A stretch of DNA of 50,800 nucleotides from Metabacillus rhizolycopersici (GCF_020075705.1 NZ_JAIQUM010000041.1:1-50800); one strand, 5' to 3'. Positions 34,069 through 43,231 are shown, numbered from the stretch's first letter. Notes: generated by a model from the sequence alone, not told the origin. Translations and numbers: made by a program.

Positions 34069-34845
34069 TTATCTGCCTGTAAAATTAGGCTTTCGTTTTT
34101 CTACAAACGCTTTCATTCCTTCCTTTTGATCTTCTGAAGCGAAAAGTATGTAGAAATTCTTACGTTCATACTGCATTCCTTCATATAAGCTGTAATCTAC
34201 TGCCTTATTAACAGAGTCTTTGATCATTCTGACAGCTAAAGGAGGCTGTACTGCAATCTTTTTGGCAAAGTCGATGGCTTCTTCCATCAATAGTTCAGGG
34301 GCGACAATTTTATTAATAATGCCATAGTTTAAAGCTGTTTGTGCATTGATTCTTTCGGAAGTCAAAATCCATTCAAGGGCTTTTGTTTTTCCTACCAGTT
34401 TCGTCAGTCTTTGTGTTCCACCAGCGCCAGGCATAACTCCAAGTGTTACCTCTGGAAAGGAAAACTGGGTATCATGCGCCGCGATAAGTAGATCGCATGA
34501 TAAAGCAAGTTCAAATCCACCGCCAAATACAAAGCTTTTGACTGCACCGATAATAGGCTTTTTAACTAGACTTAAGCGGTCCCAATCAGCAAATTGATTT
34601 AACAATTCTAAACTTACGGGATTGTCATTGCTCATCTCATCGATATCTGCCCCAGCTGAAAATGCTTTTCCATGACCAGATAATAGGATTACTTTCACTT
34701 CGGTATCACGGTCGAATGCATCCACTGCCGAAACAATTTCAGCGACCATCGTCCGGTTTAGCGCGTTCAACTGTTTAGGGCGATTTAAAAAGATAAAACC
34801 GATGTTATCTTCAATCGATGTTTCAATATATTGAAACATTCCCAT
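34069..34845 (-). CDS. paaF: 2,3-dehydroadipyl-CoA hydratase PaaF-type
   Basis: A 258-residue crotonase hydratase with AFSAGADIDEM, GGGFELALSCDLLIA and FPEVTLGVMPGAGGTQRL, keeping both catalytic glutamates of classical enoyl-CoA hydratases. It ends NFTGR like other PaaF proteins. It should add water to 2,3-dehydroadipyl-CoA. The start at 34845 is set by GAGGAAG six bases before the ATG; the upstream alternative is a TTG inside the previous gene. The stop of the EthD-type gene is one base upstream, indicating coupled translation. Confidence 0.85.
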   Translation of the reverse strand: MGMFQYIETSIEDNIGFIFLNRPKQLNALNRTMVAEIVSAVDAFDRDTEVKVILLSGHGKAFSAGADIDEMSNDNPVSLELLNQFADWDRLSLVKKPIIGAVKSFVFGGGFELALSCDLLIAAHDTQFSFPEVTLGVMPGAGGTQRLTKLVGKTKALEWILTSERINAQTALNYGIINKIVAPELLMEEAIDFAKKIAVQPPLAVRMIKDSVNKAVDYSLYEGMQYERKNFYILFASEDQKEGMKAFVEKRKPNFTGR

Positions 34846-34846
34846 C

Positions 34847-35149
34847 TTACACTTCCTCACCAATCATCATCGTTACAAGATTCCCAGCAAAGCCCATTAA
34901 ATCTTTTCCTGATGCTTTTCCTTCTGGGGACCGCATACCCTGCTGAAGTGCTTCATGAGTTTCATAATACATTTCACATAGAATGTAATAGTCAGAGTCT
35001 TTCCCCATTGGTGTGCCAACTATTTTCGTCACTTCCATTTTTTGAAGACCTGGAATTTTTTCTGTGATCGGACCGTGAACATTGAAATAATGCTCATCAA
35101 ATGCTTCTTTATTTTCCGGTTGTTTATATAACGCTATTAGCTTTACCAT
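34847..35149 (-). CDS. EthD-family small protein of the paa island
   Basis: A 100-residue dimeric alpha/beta-barrel (EthD) protein. It has ALYKQPENKEAFDEHYF, then HGPITEKIPGLQ, typical of the family. EthD proteins are often encoded with oxygenase and CoA-ester pathways and some act as lyases or accessory reductases; the substrate here is unknown. The ATG at 35149 is chosen over an in-frame one five codons earlier because GGAGG lies eight bases before it. It lies between paaD and paaF in a tightly packed operon. Confidence 0.8.
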   Translation of the reverse strand: MVKLIALYKQPENKEAFDEHYFNVHGPITEKIPGLQKMEVTKIVGTPMGKDSDYYILCEMYYETHEALQQGMRSPEGKASGKDLMGFAGNLVTMMIGEEV

Positions 35150-35167
35150 AATTATTCCCTCCAAATT

Positions 35168-35665
35168 TTATATAAATTTAATCATTGGTTTCATTGCTTC
35201 AAATGGGTTTTTACATGATTTGCAATATAAAATACTACGACATGCTGTTGGTCCGAAGATATTTTCCATCGTGACATATGTTGATTCACAATACGGACAA
35301 TCTACGTGCCACGATCCATCTTCTTTCATTTGTCTTGGCGGAGGGGAAATTCCAAATGCCTTTAATCCCGCTTTCCCCTTTTCCGAGATCCGGTCAGAAG
35401 TCCAGGATGGAAAACGTAGAAATTCCACACTTACAGCTTCAACACCTGACAGCTGTTTAATAGTCGTTTCCACATTTTTCTGAATAATAGAAAGTGCTGG
35501 ACACCCTAGAAAGGTAGGCAGTATTTTCACAGAAACCTCCGGACCAGAAACCGTCACGTTCTCTACCATTCCTAAATCGAGAATACTGACTGTATCGATT
35601 TCGGGATCTTTTACGTTTTCTAGTATTTGATAAATGTCTTCTGTTGTTAACAATGCGGTAGACAT
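35168..35665 (-). CDS. paaD: Phenylacetyl-CoA epoxidase subunit PaaD
   Basis: A 165-residue protein. The N-terminal MIP18/DUF59 domain has VKDPEIDTVSILDLGMV and FLGCPALSI. The C-terminus has zinc or Fe-S cysteine pairs (CPYCES and CRSILYCKSCKNPFEAMKP). PaaD helps assemble the metal site of the PaaABC(E) epoxidase complex. GGGGGAGGGGGACT precedes the ATG. It follows paaC by about 30 bases. Confidence 0.93.
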   Translation of the reverse strand: MSTALLTTEDIYQILENVKDPEIDTVSILDLGMVENVTVSGPEVSVKILPTFLGCPALSIIQKNVETTIKQLSGVEAVSVEFLRFPSWTSDRISEKGKAGLKAFGISPPPRQMKEDGSWHVDCPYCESTYVTMENIFGPTACRSILYCKSCKNPFEAMKPMIKFI

Positions 35666-35692
35666 AGTCCCCCTCCCCCTTTTCCTCCAGTT

Positions 35693-36496
35693 TTACCAGG
35701 AAGCTGCTTTATCACTTTCATAGACTTCACATAAAGTTTCGAGCGCTTTCACTAAATCCTCCGTGTGCTTCCCATTACGTCCGTCACCTTGAGCCATTCC
35801 TACTTCAACAGCTCCTTGTAACCCGACGCTTTCTAATACAGGTGCAACGGCCTGATTCCACTTATTCAGCAAAGCCGCTTCGCTTTCAATCAAACCCTGT
35901 TCCACAATTTCACTTCCATTTTCCCCAAGTGAGAAAACACCTTGGAAATCTGGCAACGTTTTGTCAATTGCTGCTTTCATCCGAGAAACAGCTTCTTCAT
36001 GGCCTGATCCTAACAGTTGAACAAACCATGTTTTCCAGTGCATTAGATGATAGTAAAGTTCCATTTGCACTTTTGCAGAAACTTCAGCCAGTGGCTTGTA
36101 TGAACTTGACTGTAAAGATTGAACTTTAATCATTTTAGCTTGGGTATAAAAGTAATTTCGCACTACTGCAAAAGCCCAATCATATTCTGGTTCTTCCATA
36201 TAGTGGCCAGGTCCATTAACAAGTTCCAAAATAACCGCATTACGTCTTTCATTTGCTGGACGGTCATGAGCTAGTTGATCAGCATTTCCTTCGTCAAGTT
36301 CTTCTAATAATTGATAGAACATGGCTGCATGCCCCATTGTATCTTGGGCAATCGAGGAAGATGCTACGTCTTCTTCGATATGTGGAGCGAGACCTAACCA
36401 TTCAGATCCACGATATGAATGAATGAAATCATCGTCCGCTAATTGGAATAGCAATTCCTTGATTACGGTATTCTCTAATGATGAGTTATTTGCCAT
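35693..36496 (-). CDS. paaC: Phenylacetyl-CoA epoxidase structural subunit PaaC
   Basis: A 267-residue ferritin-like protein, the non-catalytic partner of PaaA. It has ADDDFIHSYRGSEWLG near the start, AQDTMGHAAMFYQLLEEL, and LYYHLMHWKTWFVQLLGSG. PaaC binds PaaA in the core complex that adds one oxygen atom to the ring of phenylacetyl-CoA. It overlaps the end of paaB by 11 bases, so translation is coupled. Confidence 0.94.
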   Translation of the reverse strand: MANNSSLENTVIKELLFQLADDDFIHSYRGSEWLGLAPHIEEDVASSSIAQDTMGHAAMFYQLLEELDEGNADQLAHDRPANERRNAVILELVNGPGHYMEEPEYDWAFAVVRNYFYTQAKMIKVQSLQSSSYKPLAEVSAKVQMELYYHLMHWKTWFVQLLGSGHEEAVSRMKAAIDKTLPDFQGVFSLGENGSEIVEQGLIESEAALLNKWNQAVAPVLESVGLQGAVEVGMAQGDGRNGKHTEDLVKALETLCEVYESDKAASW

Positions 36497-36845
36497 TTTT
36501 CACGCCTCCTGCCCAAGACATAATTTCCTTTTCATCAAGCATTTCTTGTTCGTACTTCCGCCACTTTTTCTTTAAATAGCCATATCCTTTTGTTGTGCGG
36601 TAATCTTTATTATCCAATCGTTGAAGCGTTTTCTTTTCCTCCGAAGTCATTTTACGTATATTCTGACGCTTTACAACCCAGATATCCTCCACTGCTTCGC
36701 GTCGAATAAAGTTTTCCTGCGCCATCATGATTGCAATATCTTCATTCGGCGCTAGTAAGTTAAATTGATATTGGACCGGAGCAGTTTGTGTCTTGCGGCT
36801 AAAGACTTCGAATTCTTCAAAATAAGTTTCTTGCCTAGTTTCCAT
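36486..36845 (-). CDS. paaB: Phenylacetyl-CoA epoxidase subunit PaaB
   Basis: A 119-residue subunit with the family pattern FEVFSRKTQTAPVQYQFNLL, then DIAIMMAQENFIRREAVEDI and WVVKRQNIRKM. PaaB bridges PaaAC dimers in the epoxidase complex. It is 15 bases downstream of paaA with GGGAGGGAAAGCAGC before the ATG. Confidence 0.94.
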   Translation of the reverse strand: METRQETYFEEFEVFSRKTQTAPVQYQFNLLAPNEDIAIMMAQENFIRREAVEDIWVVKRQNIRKMTSEEKKTLQRLDNKDYRTTKGYGYLKKKWRKYEQEMLDEKEIMSWAGGVKNGK

Positions 36846-36860
36846 GCTGCTTTCCCTCCC

Positions 36861-37817
36861 TTAAATGACTTTCGGCGCTAATGCTTCACGTACCCATTGG
36901 TTAGTTGTGTAAGAAATTCTTCTCAGATTCAATCGTGCCTGTGAACGAGGTCCTTCATTTCTAGCAATCTGCTTCAATTTGTTCCAGTCAGGCTGTTGAT
37001 AAATCCATTTTTCCGTTTCTTCATCGAATCGTAGTGTTTCATCCGGAATAGTAAAACCAAGTGAGTGAATCCGCTTAATATATTTACTAAAGAAGGCTTG
37101 ACGTAACCCTTCATTCGTTCCCGTTCTGATTCGGTATTTTAAGGTCACATCTTGTTTCGAGACACCCATTTCATTTTTGCTTGGTGGACCGAAGAAAAGT
37201 AACAGTGATTCCCACCAATAATTAATCGAGTCTTGAACCATTTGTCTCTGTTCATCTGTACCTTCAGCCAGCGCCATTATGATTGCTTCCCCGTGTTGAG
37301 CGTGAAAAACTTCTTCTGCACAAATTCTCTGTAATGCACGGGCATATGGACCGTACGAGGCACCAAGCATATCTGTTTGCGTAATAATAGCTGCTCCGTC
37401 AACTAGCCAACCGATCAACCCTGCATCTCCCCACGATTTCGTTTCCATGTGGAAAACGTTATGAAACTTTAGGTTTCCAGAAAAAAGATCTTGCATCAAA
37501 TCGTCCCGCTTTTTGCCATATGGTTTCAATAAGTCTTCCGCTACACGAAGTAATAATTGTCCGTGTCCCATTTCGTCTTGAACCTTTGCCATGATTCCGA
37601 GCTTTCTATGCAAGGTCGGAGCTTTCGGCACCCACTCCTTTTCAGGAAGCGCTCCCATAATTTCGCTTATGCCGTGCATGGAAATTAATTTGATTAATGT
37701 ATTCCGATATTCATCCGGCATCCAATCATCAGCTTCAATTTTCTCTCCATTCTCAATCCTAGCGACAAATTGTTCCATCTTCTCTTGTTCTGTCATTTCC
37801 GCTAAAAGAACGCTCAT
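36861..37817 (-). CDS. paaA: Phenylacetyl-CoA epoxidase catalytic subunit PaaA
   Basis: A 318-residue di-iron oxygenase subunit. The carboxylate-bridged site appears in the pairs VQDEMGHGQLLL (near 83) and CAEEVFHAQHGE (near 170), in a ferritin-like helical bundle. It epoxidises the aromatic ring of phenylacetyl-CoA using electrons from a reductase. GGGAGGATTTGGA precedes the ATG. It is the first gene of the paaABCD operon and has its own promoter and palindromic operator upstream. Confidence 0.95.
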   Translation of the reverse strand: MSVLLAEMTEQEKMEQFVARIENGEKIEADDWMPDEYRNTLIKLISMHGISEIMGALPEKEWVPKAPTLHRKLGIMAKVQDEMGHGQLLLRVAEDLLKPYGKKRDDLMQDLFSGNLKFHNVFHMETKSWGDAGLIGWLVDGAAIITQTDMLGASYGPYARALQRICAEEVFHAQHGEAIIMALAEGTDEQRQMVQDSINYWWESLLLFFGPPSKNEMGVSKQDVTLKYRIRTGTNEGLRQAFFSKYIKRIHSLGFTIPDETLRFDEETEKWIYQQPDWNKLKQIARNEGPRSQARLNLRRISYTTNQWVREALAPKVI

Positions 37818-37842
37818 TCCAAATCCTCCCCTTTGTTTTAAT

Positions 37843-37890
37843 ATAACGTTTATTTAACGTTATTATATTTTATTGTTATATAAAAAGCAA
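37843..37890 (-). promoter_or_regulatory. paaA promoter with palindromic operator (candidate PaaX site)
   Basis: On the minus strand TTGCTT (37890-37885), a 17-base spacer and TATAAT (37867-37862) form a sigma-A promoter. A perfect inverted repeat ATAACGTT-N5-AACGTTAT (37843-37863) overlaps the -10 box and the start site. AACGTT is also repeated directly at 11-base spacing, as in the motif ahead of paaK. Confidence 0.65.
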
Positions 37891-37939
37891 GAATTTTCCG
37901 TCATTTTTTAATAATAAAAAGCAATGGTAGTACTTTTAT

Positions 37940-38179
37940 CTATTCAACTGGTACTTTAAACGGTGACGACTCCACTAGAATTGATTCTGTCGGGCAGCCA
38001 TCCATTGCATCTTCTAGATCATCATGCAAATCTTCTGATACTATTGCTGTTCCATTATTCCCATCGAGAAGAACAAATGCAAACCCCTCATCGTTATAAT
38101 CAAAAATTTCCGGTGCTGTCGCTCCACATGCACCACATGCTATACACGTTTCTTGATTTACAATTGTATATTTCGCCAT
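37940..38179 (-). CDS. [4Fe-4S] ferredoxin
   Basis: A 79-residue acidic ferredoxin with a single-cluster pattern, CIACGACG (Cys-x2-Cys-x2-Cys) near residue 12 and DGCPTESI near 61. It lies 19 bases downstream of a TrxB-like ferredoxin-NADP reductase and upstream of paaA, so it is a likely electron carrier to the PaaA di-iron site. In most paa clusters PaaE, a fused flavin and [2Fe-2S] reductase, does this. AGGAGGATGGCGGT precedes the ATG. The function assignment comes from position. Confidence 0.88.
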   Translation of the reverse strand: MAKYTIVNQETCIACGACGATAPEIFDYNDEGFAFVLLDGNNGTAIVSEDLHDDLEDAMDGCPTESILVESSPFKVPVE

Positions 38180-38198
38180 ACCGCCATCCTCCTATTTT

Positions 38199-39215
38199 TT
38201 ATTTCAAGATGTGTTCTTTCTTTTCCTCCATTAAACTTGTACTATGAAGCGGCTGAACTTTTGAATCTGGGTCAATATATACTTTTGCATTGCTTATCGC
38301 GGTTGGCGCCTCCCCAAATCCACTTGCAATAAGCTTTACTTTTCCGTCGTACGTACAAATATCTCCCGCTGCATAAATGCCAGGAATGTTCGTTTCCATT
38401 TTAGAGTTAATGACTATCGAATTTTTTTCAATTTTAAGTCCCCAGTCTTTGATTGGCCCCAAGGATGAGATAAATCCATAGTTCACCATAACTGAATCTA
38501 CCTTTTGGATCGTCTCCTCACCATTTTTCACATTCTCGAGTACGACATATTCAATGTTTTCTTCTCCTCGTAATTCAACAGGGATATACGGTGTCATAAC
38601 GTTAACCGCTGATTTTGTTAAACGTTCAACACTATGTTCATGTGCGCGAAATTTATCACGTCGGTGTGCAATCGATACATTTTTAGCAATAGGCTCCAAC
38701 ATTAGAGCCCAATCAACAGCTGAATCACCGCCACCAAACACAACAACATCTTTGCCGCTAAACGAATTTAAGTCATTCACAAAATAATGAAGATTTTTCC
38801 CCTCAAACTTTTCTTCTGTTTCAATTTTTAATTTTCTTGGCTGAAATGCACCATTACCCGCTGTAATAATGATCGTCTTTGTAAAATGAATGTCTTTGTT
38901 TGTTGTCAGCTTAAAGATTCCATTTTCCTGCTTTTCGATTGTTTCAACCGACTCCTCCAGACAGATCTCCTGTTCAAATTCGTTCATTTGCTCTATTAAA
39001 CTATCCACCAATTCCTGGGCACGTACTTTCGGAAAGCCTGCAACATCATAAATAAATTTTTCTGGATATAATGCAGCCAACTGTCCGCCGAGTTGCGGTA
39101 AGCTTTCAATTATTTTGACCGTCATTTGTCTCATACCGCCATAAAATGCTGTAAAGAGTCCAATTGGCCCGCCGCCAATAATCGTTACATCAACTAGGTT
39201 ATTTTGTTTATTCAT
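38199..39215 (-). CDS. Ferredoxin-NADP+ reductase, thioredoxin-reductase-like (YumC type)
   Basis: A 338-residue FAD enzyme. FAD motif [18 protein letters not shown] is at the N-terminus, NADP motif [16 protein letters not shown] near 155, and the second FAD signature [18 protein letters not shown] near 283. It lacks the CxxC redox pair of true thioredoxin reductases, as Bacillus YumC does. Next to a ferredoxin and the epoxidase genes it should pass NADPH electrons to PaaABC. GGAGGAGATAAA precedes the start. It is between paaK and the ferredoxin gene in one likely transcript. Confidence 0.88.
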   Translation of the reverse strand: MNKQNNLVDVTIIGGGPIGLFTAFYGGMRQMTVKIIESLPQLGGQLAALYPEKFIYDVAGFPKVRAQELVDSLIEQMNEFEQEICLEESVETIEKQENGIFKLTTNKDIHFTKTIIITAGNGAFQPRKLKIETEEKFEGKNLHYFVNDLNSFSGKDVVVFGGGDSAVDWALMLEPIAKNVSIAHRRDKFRAHEHSVERLTKSAVNVMTPYIPVELRGEENIEYVVLENVKNGEETIQKVDSVMVNYGFISSLGPIKDWGLKIEKNSIVINSKMETNIPGIYAAGDICTYDGKVKLIASGFGEAPTAISNAKVYIDPDSKVQPLHSTSLMEEKKEHILK

Positions 39216-39229
39216 TTTATCTCCTCCAT

Positions 39230-40558
39230 TTATAGACTCATCACAGCACTGTTTCGCTTATCAACAATACGAATCGCTTTTCCTTCAGAACGCGGAATAC
39301 CTTTTGGAATGTTAACAACGATATCCATTGTAACTAGACAGGTAGTCTTCATATGGTGCTGGACCGTTTTCTTCAATTTATGAACATCGACATGTGTTAA
39401 GTCCCCGCCAACTCTATCATAGAAACCGCTTTCAATTTCCACATGCAATTCAACACTATCCATCGTGCCTTTCTTAACAAGGTGAATCTGATAATGAGGA
39501 ACGAGTCCTTCCACTTGCAATAATGCTCGCTCAATTTCAGATGGAAAAACGTTGACACCTCTGACGATAATCATGTCATCTGTTCGACCGATTATTCGGG
39601 ACATTCTTGTTGTCGTACGTCCGCATTTACATTTTTCTCTAGTAATAGTAGCAAGATCTCCTGTGCGATAACGAATAATTGGTAACGCTTCCTTTGTTAA
39701 GCTAGTAAACACAAGTTCCCCAACTACTCCATCTTCTACCTGTTCAAGTGTATCTGGATTAATAACTTCAACCAAGAAGTGATCCTCCGCAATATGTAGT
39801 CCATCCTGTGCCTCATGACATTCTATCGCAACACCAGGTCCCATAATTTCACTTAACCCGTAAATATCAACCGCTTTCAATTTTAGTTTCTTTTCAAGTG
39901 TTGCTCTCATTTCTTCGGACCAAGGCTCGGCTCCAAAAATACCATATTCGATTCCATTTTCATTAGGGTCCATCCCCATTTCTTCCATCTTTTCAGCAAT
40001 ATTTAGAATATAAGATGGCGTGCCACAAATTCCCCTCGGCTTAAAATCATTAATTATTGTAATTTGCCGCTCGGTGTTTCCGCCTGAAATTGGTACAGTT
40101 GCAGCGCCTAACTTCTCTGCTCCGTAATGGAGGCCCATCCCACCTGTAAATAATCCATAGCCATAAGCATTATGAAAAATATCAGACTTCCTTCCGCCAG
40201 CAGTGACAATTGCACGAGCAACAATGACTGACCAGTTTTCAATATCATTTTTTGTATAACCTACAATTGTCGGCTTCCCGCTCGTTCCAGATGATCCATG
40301 AATACGAGTTACCTCATCCAAAGGAACTGCAAATAGACCGAATGGATATTGATCACGCAAATTTTGCTTTTTTGTAAATGGAAGTTTTGTCACATCGCTT
40401 AACTGTTGAATATCTTCTGGTCTAATACCAAGATCATCAAACTTCTCTTTGTAAAATGGTACATTCTCAAATACATTTTCTACCGTTTTTTGAAGACGTG
40501 TTAGCTGTAACTTTTCCATTTCTGCACGATTAGCTGTTTCAACTTCTGGATTATACAT
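39230..40558 (-). CDS. paaK: Phenylacetate-CoA ligase PaaK
   Basis: A 442-residue AMP-forming ligase converting phenylacetate to phenylacetyl-CoA, the entry step. Motifs are the P-loop [18 protein letters not shown] (near 85), [32 protein letters not shown] and the C-terminal [18 protein letters not shown]. The ATG at 40558 follows GAGGGGGACTGAAACA; an upstream in-frame start lies over the site. The leader holds an AACG direct-repeat motif, and the promoter (40638-40666) has TTGACA. Confidence 0.94.
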   Translation of the reverse strand: MYNPEVETANRAEMEKLQLTRLQKTVENVFENVPFYKEKFDDLGIRPEDIQQLSDVTKLPFTKKQNLRDQYPFGLFAVPLDEVTRIHGSSGTSGKPTIVGYTKNDIENWSVIVARAIVTAGGRKSDIFHNAYGYGLFTGGMGLHYGAEKLGAATVPISGGNTERQITIINDFKPRGICGTPSYILNIAEKMEEMGMDPNENGIEYGIFGAEPWSEEMRATLEKKLKLKAVDIYGLSEIMGPGVAIECHEAQDGLHIAEDHFLVEVINPDTLEQVEDGVVGELVFTSLTKEALPIIRYRTGDLATITREKCKCGRTTTRMSRIIGRTDDMIIVRGVNVFPSEIERALLQVEGLVPHYQIHLVKKGTMDSVELHVEIESGFYDRVGGDLTHVDVHKLKKTVQHHMKTTCLVTMDIVVNIPKGIPRSEGKAIRIVDKRNSAVMSL

Positions 40559-40592
40559 TGTTTCAGTCCCCCTCAATTGTTTTTGCATTTTT

Positions 40593-40610
40593 ATAACGAT
40601 TTTAAAACGA
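40593..40610 (-). promoter_or_regulatory. Candidate PaaX half-site pair in the paaK leader
   Basis: On the plus strand ATAACGATTTTAAAACGA carries two AACG units 11 bases apart, as in the paaA operator ATAACGTTAAATAAACGTT. It lies downstream of the paaK start site, where a bound repressor could block elongation. Confidence 0.45.
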
Positions 40611-40637
40611 AGACAAAAAAATCAGTAATGTAATTTT

Positions 40638-40666
40638 AGATTAATACGACATTTCTATGTTGTCAA
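40638..40666 (-). promoter_or_regulatory. Sigma-A promoter of paaK
   Basis: On the minus strand TTGACA (40666-40661), a 17-base spacer and TAATCT (40643-40638). A further AACGAA lies just upstream of the -35 box. Confidence 0.65.
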
Positions 40667-40816
40667 TATGGTTTCGTTGTAATTTGAATAAAATATTCTG
40701 AAAATTAATACAATTTAATATTTACATACCATTTGGTTTGTGATAGTTTTATCGAGAGTGATATATCATTTTATGTCACTTCCGTTTTAAAAACGTATTA
40801 CGAACAGGGGGATATT

Positions 40817-41170
40817 ATGGAATTACAAGTAAAAACGAACAATTTAACCAAAGAACAAGTTGAGAACAAGTCGTATCGTCAATTGATTGAAACTGTGGAA
40901 TTCAAGGATTTGCTTCAAAGGAAAAAAAGATTTATTGTCCCTGTCACTACTTTCTTTCTTGTTTTTTATTTTGTTTTACCAGTTTTAGCTGCTTACACAG
41001 ATATATTAAACGGAGAAGCCTTTTTCAATATCACATGGGCTTGGGTATACGCACTTCTTCAATTTATTGTCGTTTGGGTCTTTGGTCTTGTATACTTAAA
41101 AAAGTCAGAAAAGTATGACAAGTTAGCCCAAAACATCTTAACTACATATCGAAAGGAGATTGAAGAATGA
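40817..41170 (+). CDS. DUF485 inner-membrane partner of the symporter
   Basis: A 117-residue protein with two membrane helices (about 41-62 and 78-103), preceded by the acidic-basic RQLIETVEFKDLLQRKKRF typical of DUF485. DUF485 proteins are encoded upstream of ActP-type acetate or monocarboxylate symporters; their function is unknown but paired expression is common. The ATG at 40817 follows ACAGGGGGATATT. Its stop overlaps the next start by four bases (ATGA), so translation is coupled. Confidence 0.85.
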   Translation: MELQVKTNNLTKEQVENKSYRQLIETVEFKDLLQRKKRFIVPVTTFFLVFYFVLPVLAAYTDILNGEAFFNITWAWVYALLQFIVVWVFGLVYLKKSEKYDKLAQNILTTYRKEIEE

Positions 41171-42717
41171 GCCCGTTATCTCTTACACTTTTTTTAGGTA
41201 TTATTTTGTTAACGCTTACAATAACATACTATTCTTCTAAAAAAACAAATAACGCTAGCGACTTTTATACAGCTGGTGGCGGATTGACTGCATGGCAAAA
41301 TGGACTAGCCGTAGCTGGTGATTTTATGTCCGCTGCTTCCTTCCTTGGGATTACTGGGGCAATTGCGCTAATTGGATTCGACGGCTTTTACATGAGCATT
41401 GGTAATCTAGTTGCGTTTCTCGTCTTGTTATACCTTGTTTCTGAGCCGCTTCGTAACCTTGGAAAATACACGCTTGCCGATATGATTTCCGCACGCTTTA
41501 AGTCAAAAAAGGTACGTGGGGTCGCAGCAGCGAACACTCTCGTCATTTCTATTTTTTATATGATTGCTCAGCTTGTCGGTGCAGGTGGATTGATAAAACT
41601 GCTACTCGGCATTGATTACGGTCTTTCTGTTCTTCTCGTCGGAATATTAATGACAATTTACGTTATTTTTGGTGGAATGAGAGCGACAAGCTGGGTTCAA
41701 ATCACGAAAGCCGCACTTTTACTAGGCGGATCTACTATCTTAACGTTTATTGTATTTTCGCGCTTTAATTTTAATATCGCAGAAATGTTTCATCACGTTC
41801 AGACTGCAACACCGCTAGGAAATAACTTCTTAAATCCAGGTAATAAATACACAGATGGACTTGATATGATTTCACTTAATATGTCACTTGTCCTTGGTGC
41901 AGCAGGGCTACCGCATTTGCTTGTCCGCTTCTTTACTGTAAAAGATGCAGCGACAGCAAGAAAATCTGTTGTCTATTCAACTTGGTTTATTGGCGCATTT
42001 TTTATTATGACCATTTTCCTTGGATTCGGTGCTGCTTCTTTTGTCGGCTTTGACCGTATAGTTGAAGCAAACTCTGCCGGAAACATGGCCGCACCGCTTC
42101 TCGCATTAACCGTCGGCGGTGAATTTTTATTCGCTTTCGTTTCAGCCATTGCATTTGCTACTATTCTAGCAGTAGTATCTGGTCTAGTTTTAACGTCAGC
42201 ATCCGCTTTCGCTCACGACATTTATGGAGAAATTATCAAAGACGGAAAAATGTCCGAAAAACAGCAAGTTCTTGTAGCTCGTATTGCTTCAGTTAGTGTA
42301 GCAGCTATTTCAATCGTGCTCGCATTGTTCGCACAATCGCTAAATGTTGCTTTCCTTTCAGTCCTTGCACTAGGTATCGCGGCTAGCGCCAACTTACCAG
42401 TCATTCTTTGCACAATTTACTGGAAACGCTTTAATGCAACTGGAGCAATCACCGGCATGTTGGTTGGGTTAATCAGCTCACTTGTATTAGTTATGCTTAG
42501 CCCTAATGTATGGAACCCGCAGCCTGGAGTAGGAATTTTCACAGGAGATCCAATCTTCACAATGAGCAATCCAACTATTTTTACTGTGCCACTTGGTTTT
42601 ATCGGTGCATATTTAGGTACAGTATTGTCTAAAACAAAGACAGACGAAAGTACATTTGCGGAAGTACTATTCAAAGCAAACACTGGATATGGTATAAGCT
42701 CAGCAAAAAATCATTAA
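41167..42717 (+). CDS. Sodium:solute symporter (ActP/PaaL-type), candidate phenylacetate uptake
   Basis: A 516-residue protein with about 13 membrane segments of the SSS family. It opens with SLTLFLGIILLTLTITYYSS and DFYTAGGGLTAWQNGLAVAGDFMSAASFLG. The SSS signature region is GAAGLPHLLVRFFTVKDAATAR, and the sodium-binding helix holds FVSAIAFATILAVVSGLVL. The closest described functions are acetate permeases such as ActP; some paa clusters encode PaaL with a similar fold for phenylacetate. Divergent from paaK and coupled to the DUF485 gene. Substrate is inferred from context. Confidence 0.85.
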   Translation: MSPLSLTLFLGIILLTLTITYYSSKKTNNASDFYTAGGGLTAWQNGLAVAGDFMSAASFLGITGAIALIGFDGFYMSIGNLVAFLVLLYLVSEPLRNLGKYTLADMISARFKSKKVRGVAAANTLVISIFYMIAQLVGAGGLIKLLLGIDYGLSVLLVGILMTIYVIFGGMRATSWVQITKAALLLGGSTILTFIVFSRFNFNIAEMFHHVQTATPLGNNFLNPGNKYTDGLDMISLNMSLVLGAAGLPHLLVRFFTVKDAATARKSVVYSTWFIGAFFIMTIFLGFGAASFVGFDRIVEANSAGNMAAPLLALTVGGEFLFAFVSAIAFATILAVVSGLVLTSASAFAHDIYGEIIKDGKMSEKQQVLVARIASVSVAAISIVLALFAQSLNVAFLSVLALGIAASANLPVILCTIYWKRFNATGAITGMLVGLISSLVLVMLSPNVWNPQPGVGIFTGDPIFTMSNPTIFTVPLGFIGAYLGTVLSKTKTDESTFAEVLFKANTGYGISSAKNH

Positions 42718-42732
42718 GAAAAGGAGATTCCT

Positions 42733-43182
42733 ATGACTATTCAATTAGATGATCACGTCATTCACGAGTTACATTACGATGAAATTAAGCAAGTTTTAAA
42801 AGACGAGCCCTTCGCTTCTTTTCTCGGTATGAAGCTAACCAAACTCGGACTTGGCACAGCGGAAGCAGAATTAATTCCAGATGACCGCATGCTTAATGCG
42901 CACGGAACGGTTCACGGGGCAATTATCTTTTCACTTGCTGATTACGTATTTGCCGCGGCGAGTAACTCCTATGGTAAAACAGCCGTTGGCGTCACAACGA
43001 ATGTTAACTTTATATCAGCCGGTAATCGTGGCGAGACTTTAACCGCAAAGGCAAAAGAAATAAAGAAAAACCACAAACTTGCTTGGTACAAAATCGATGT
43101 GCAAAATGAAAATGAATTAATCGCAACAATGGAAGCCATGGTATACCGAAAGAGTCATTATTTTGTTAACCAGGATAAATAA
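42733..43182 (+). CDS. paaI: PaaI-type hotdog thioesterase
   Basis: A 149-residue hotdog-fold protein. The conserved core LNAHGTVHGAIIFSLADYVFAAASNSYG holds the catalytic region (HGG-type helix with Asp), followed by VGVTTNVNFISAG. PaaI removes CoA from hydroxyphenylacetyl-CoA and related dead-end esters, freeing CoA in the paa pathway. It lies 15 bases past the symporter with AAAAGGAGATTCCT before the ATG. The transcript ends at a strong terminator. Confidence 0.88.
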   Translation: MTIQLDDHVIHELHYDEIKQVLKDEPFASFLGMKLTKLGLGTAEAELIPDDRMLNAHGTVHGAIIFSLADYVFAAASNSYGKTAVGVTTNVNFISAGNRGETLTAKAKEIKKNHKLAWYKIDVQNENELIATMEAMVYRKSHYFVNQDK

Positions 43183-43195
43183 AGCTTTTTTAAAT

Positions 43196-43231
43196 CGGAC
43201 AAATCAATTGATTTGTCCGGTTTTTTTTTTT
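43196..43231 (+). terminator. Terminator after paaI
   Basis: CGGACAAATC / GATTTGTCCG perfect stem with AATT loop and eleven T residues (43221-43231). Confidence 0.92.

Noticed and set aside
37940..39215. PaaE or thioredoxin reductase
   Set aside because: No plant-type [2Fe-2S] cysteine pattern for PaaE, and no CxxC redox pair for thioredoxin reductase.
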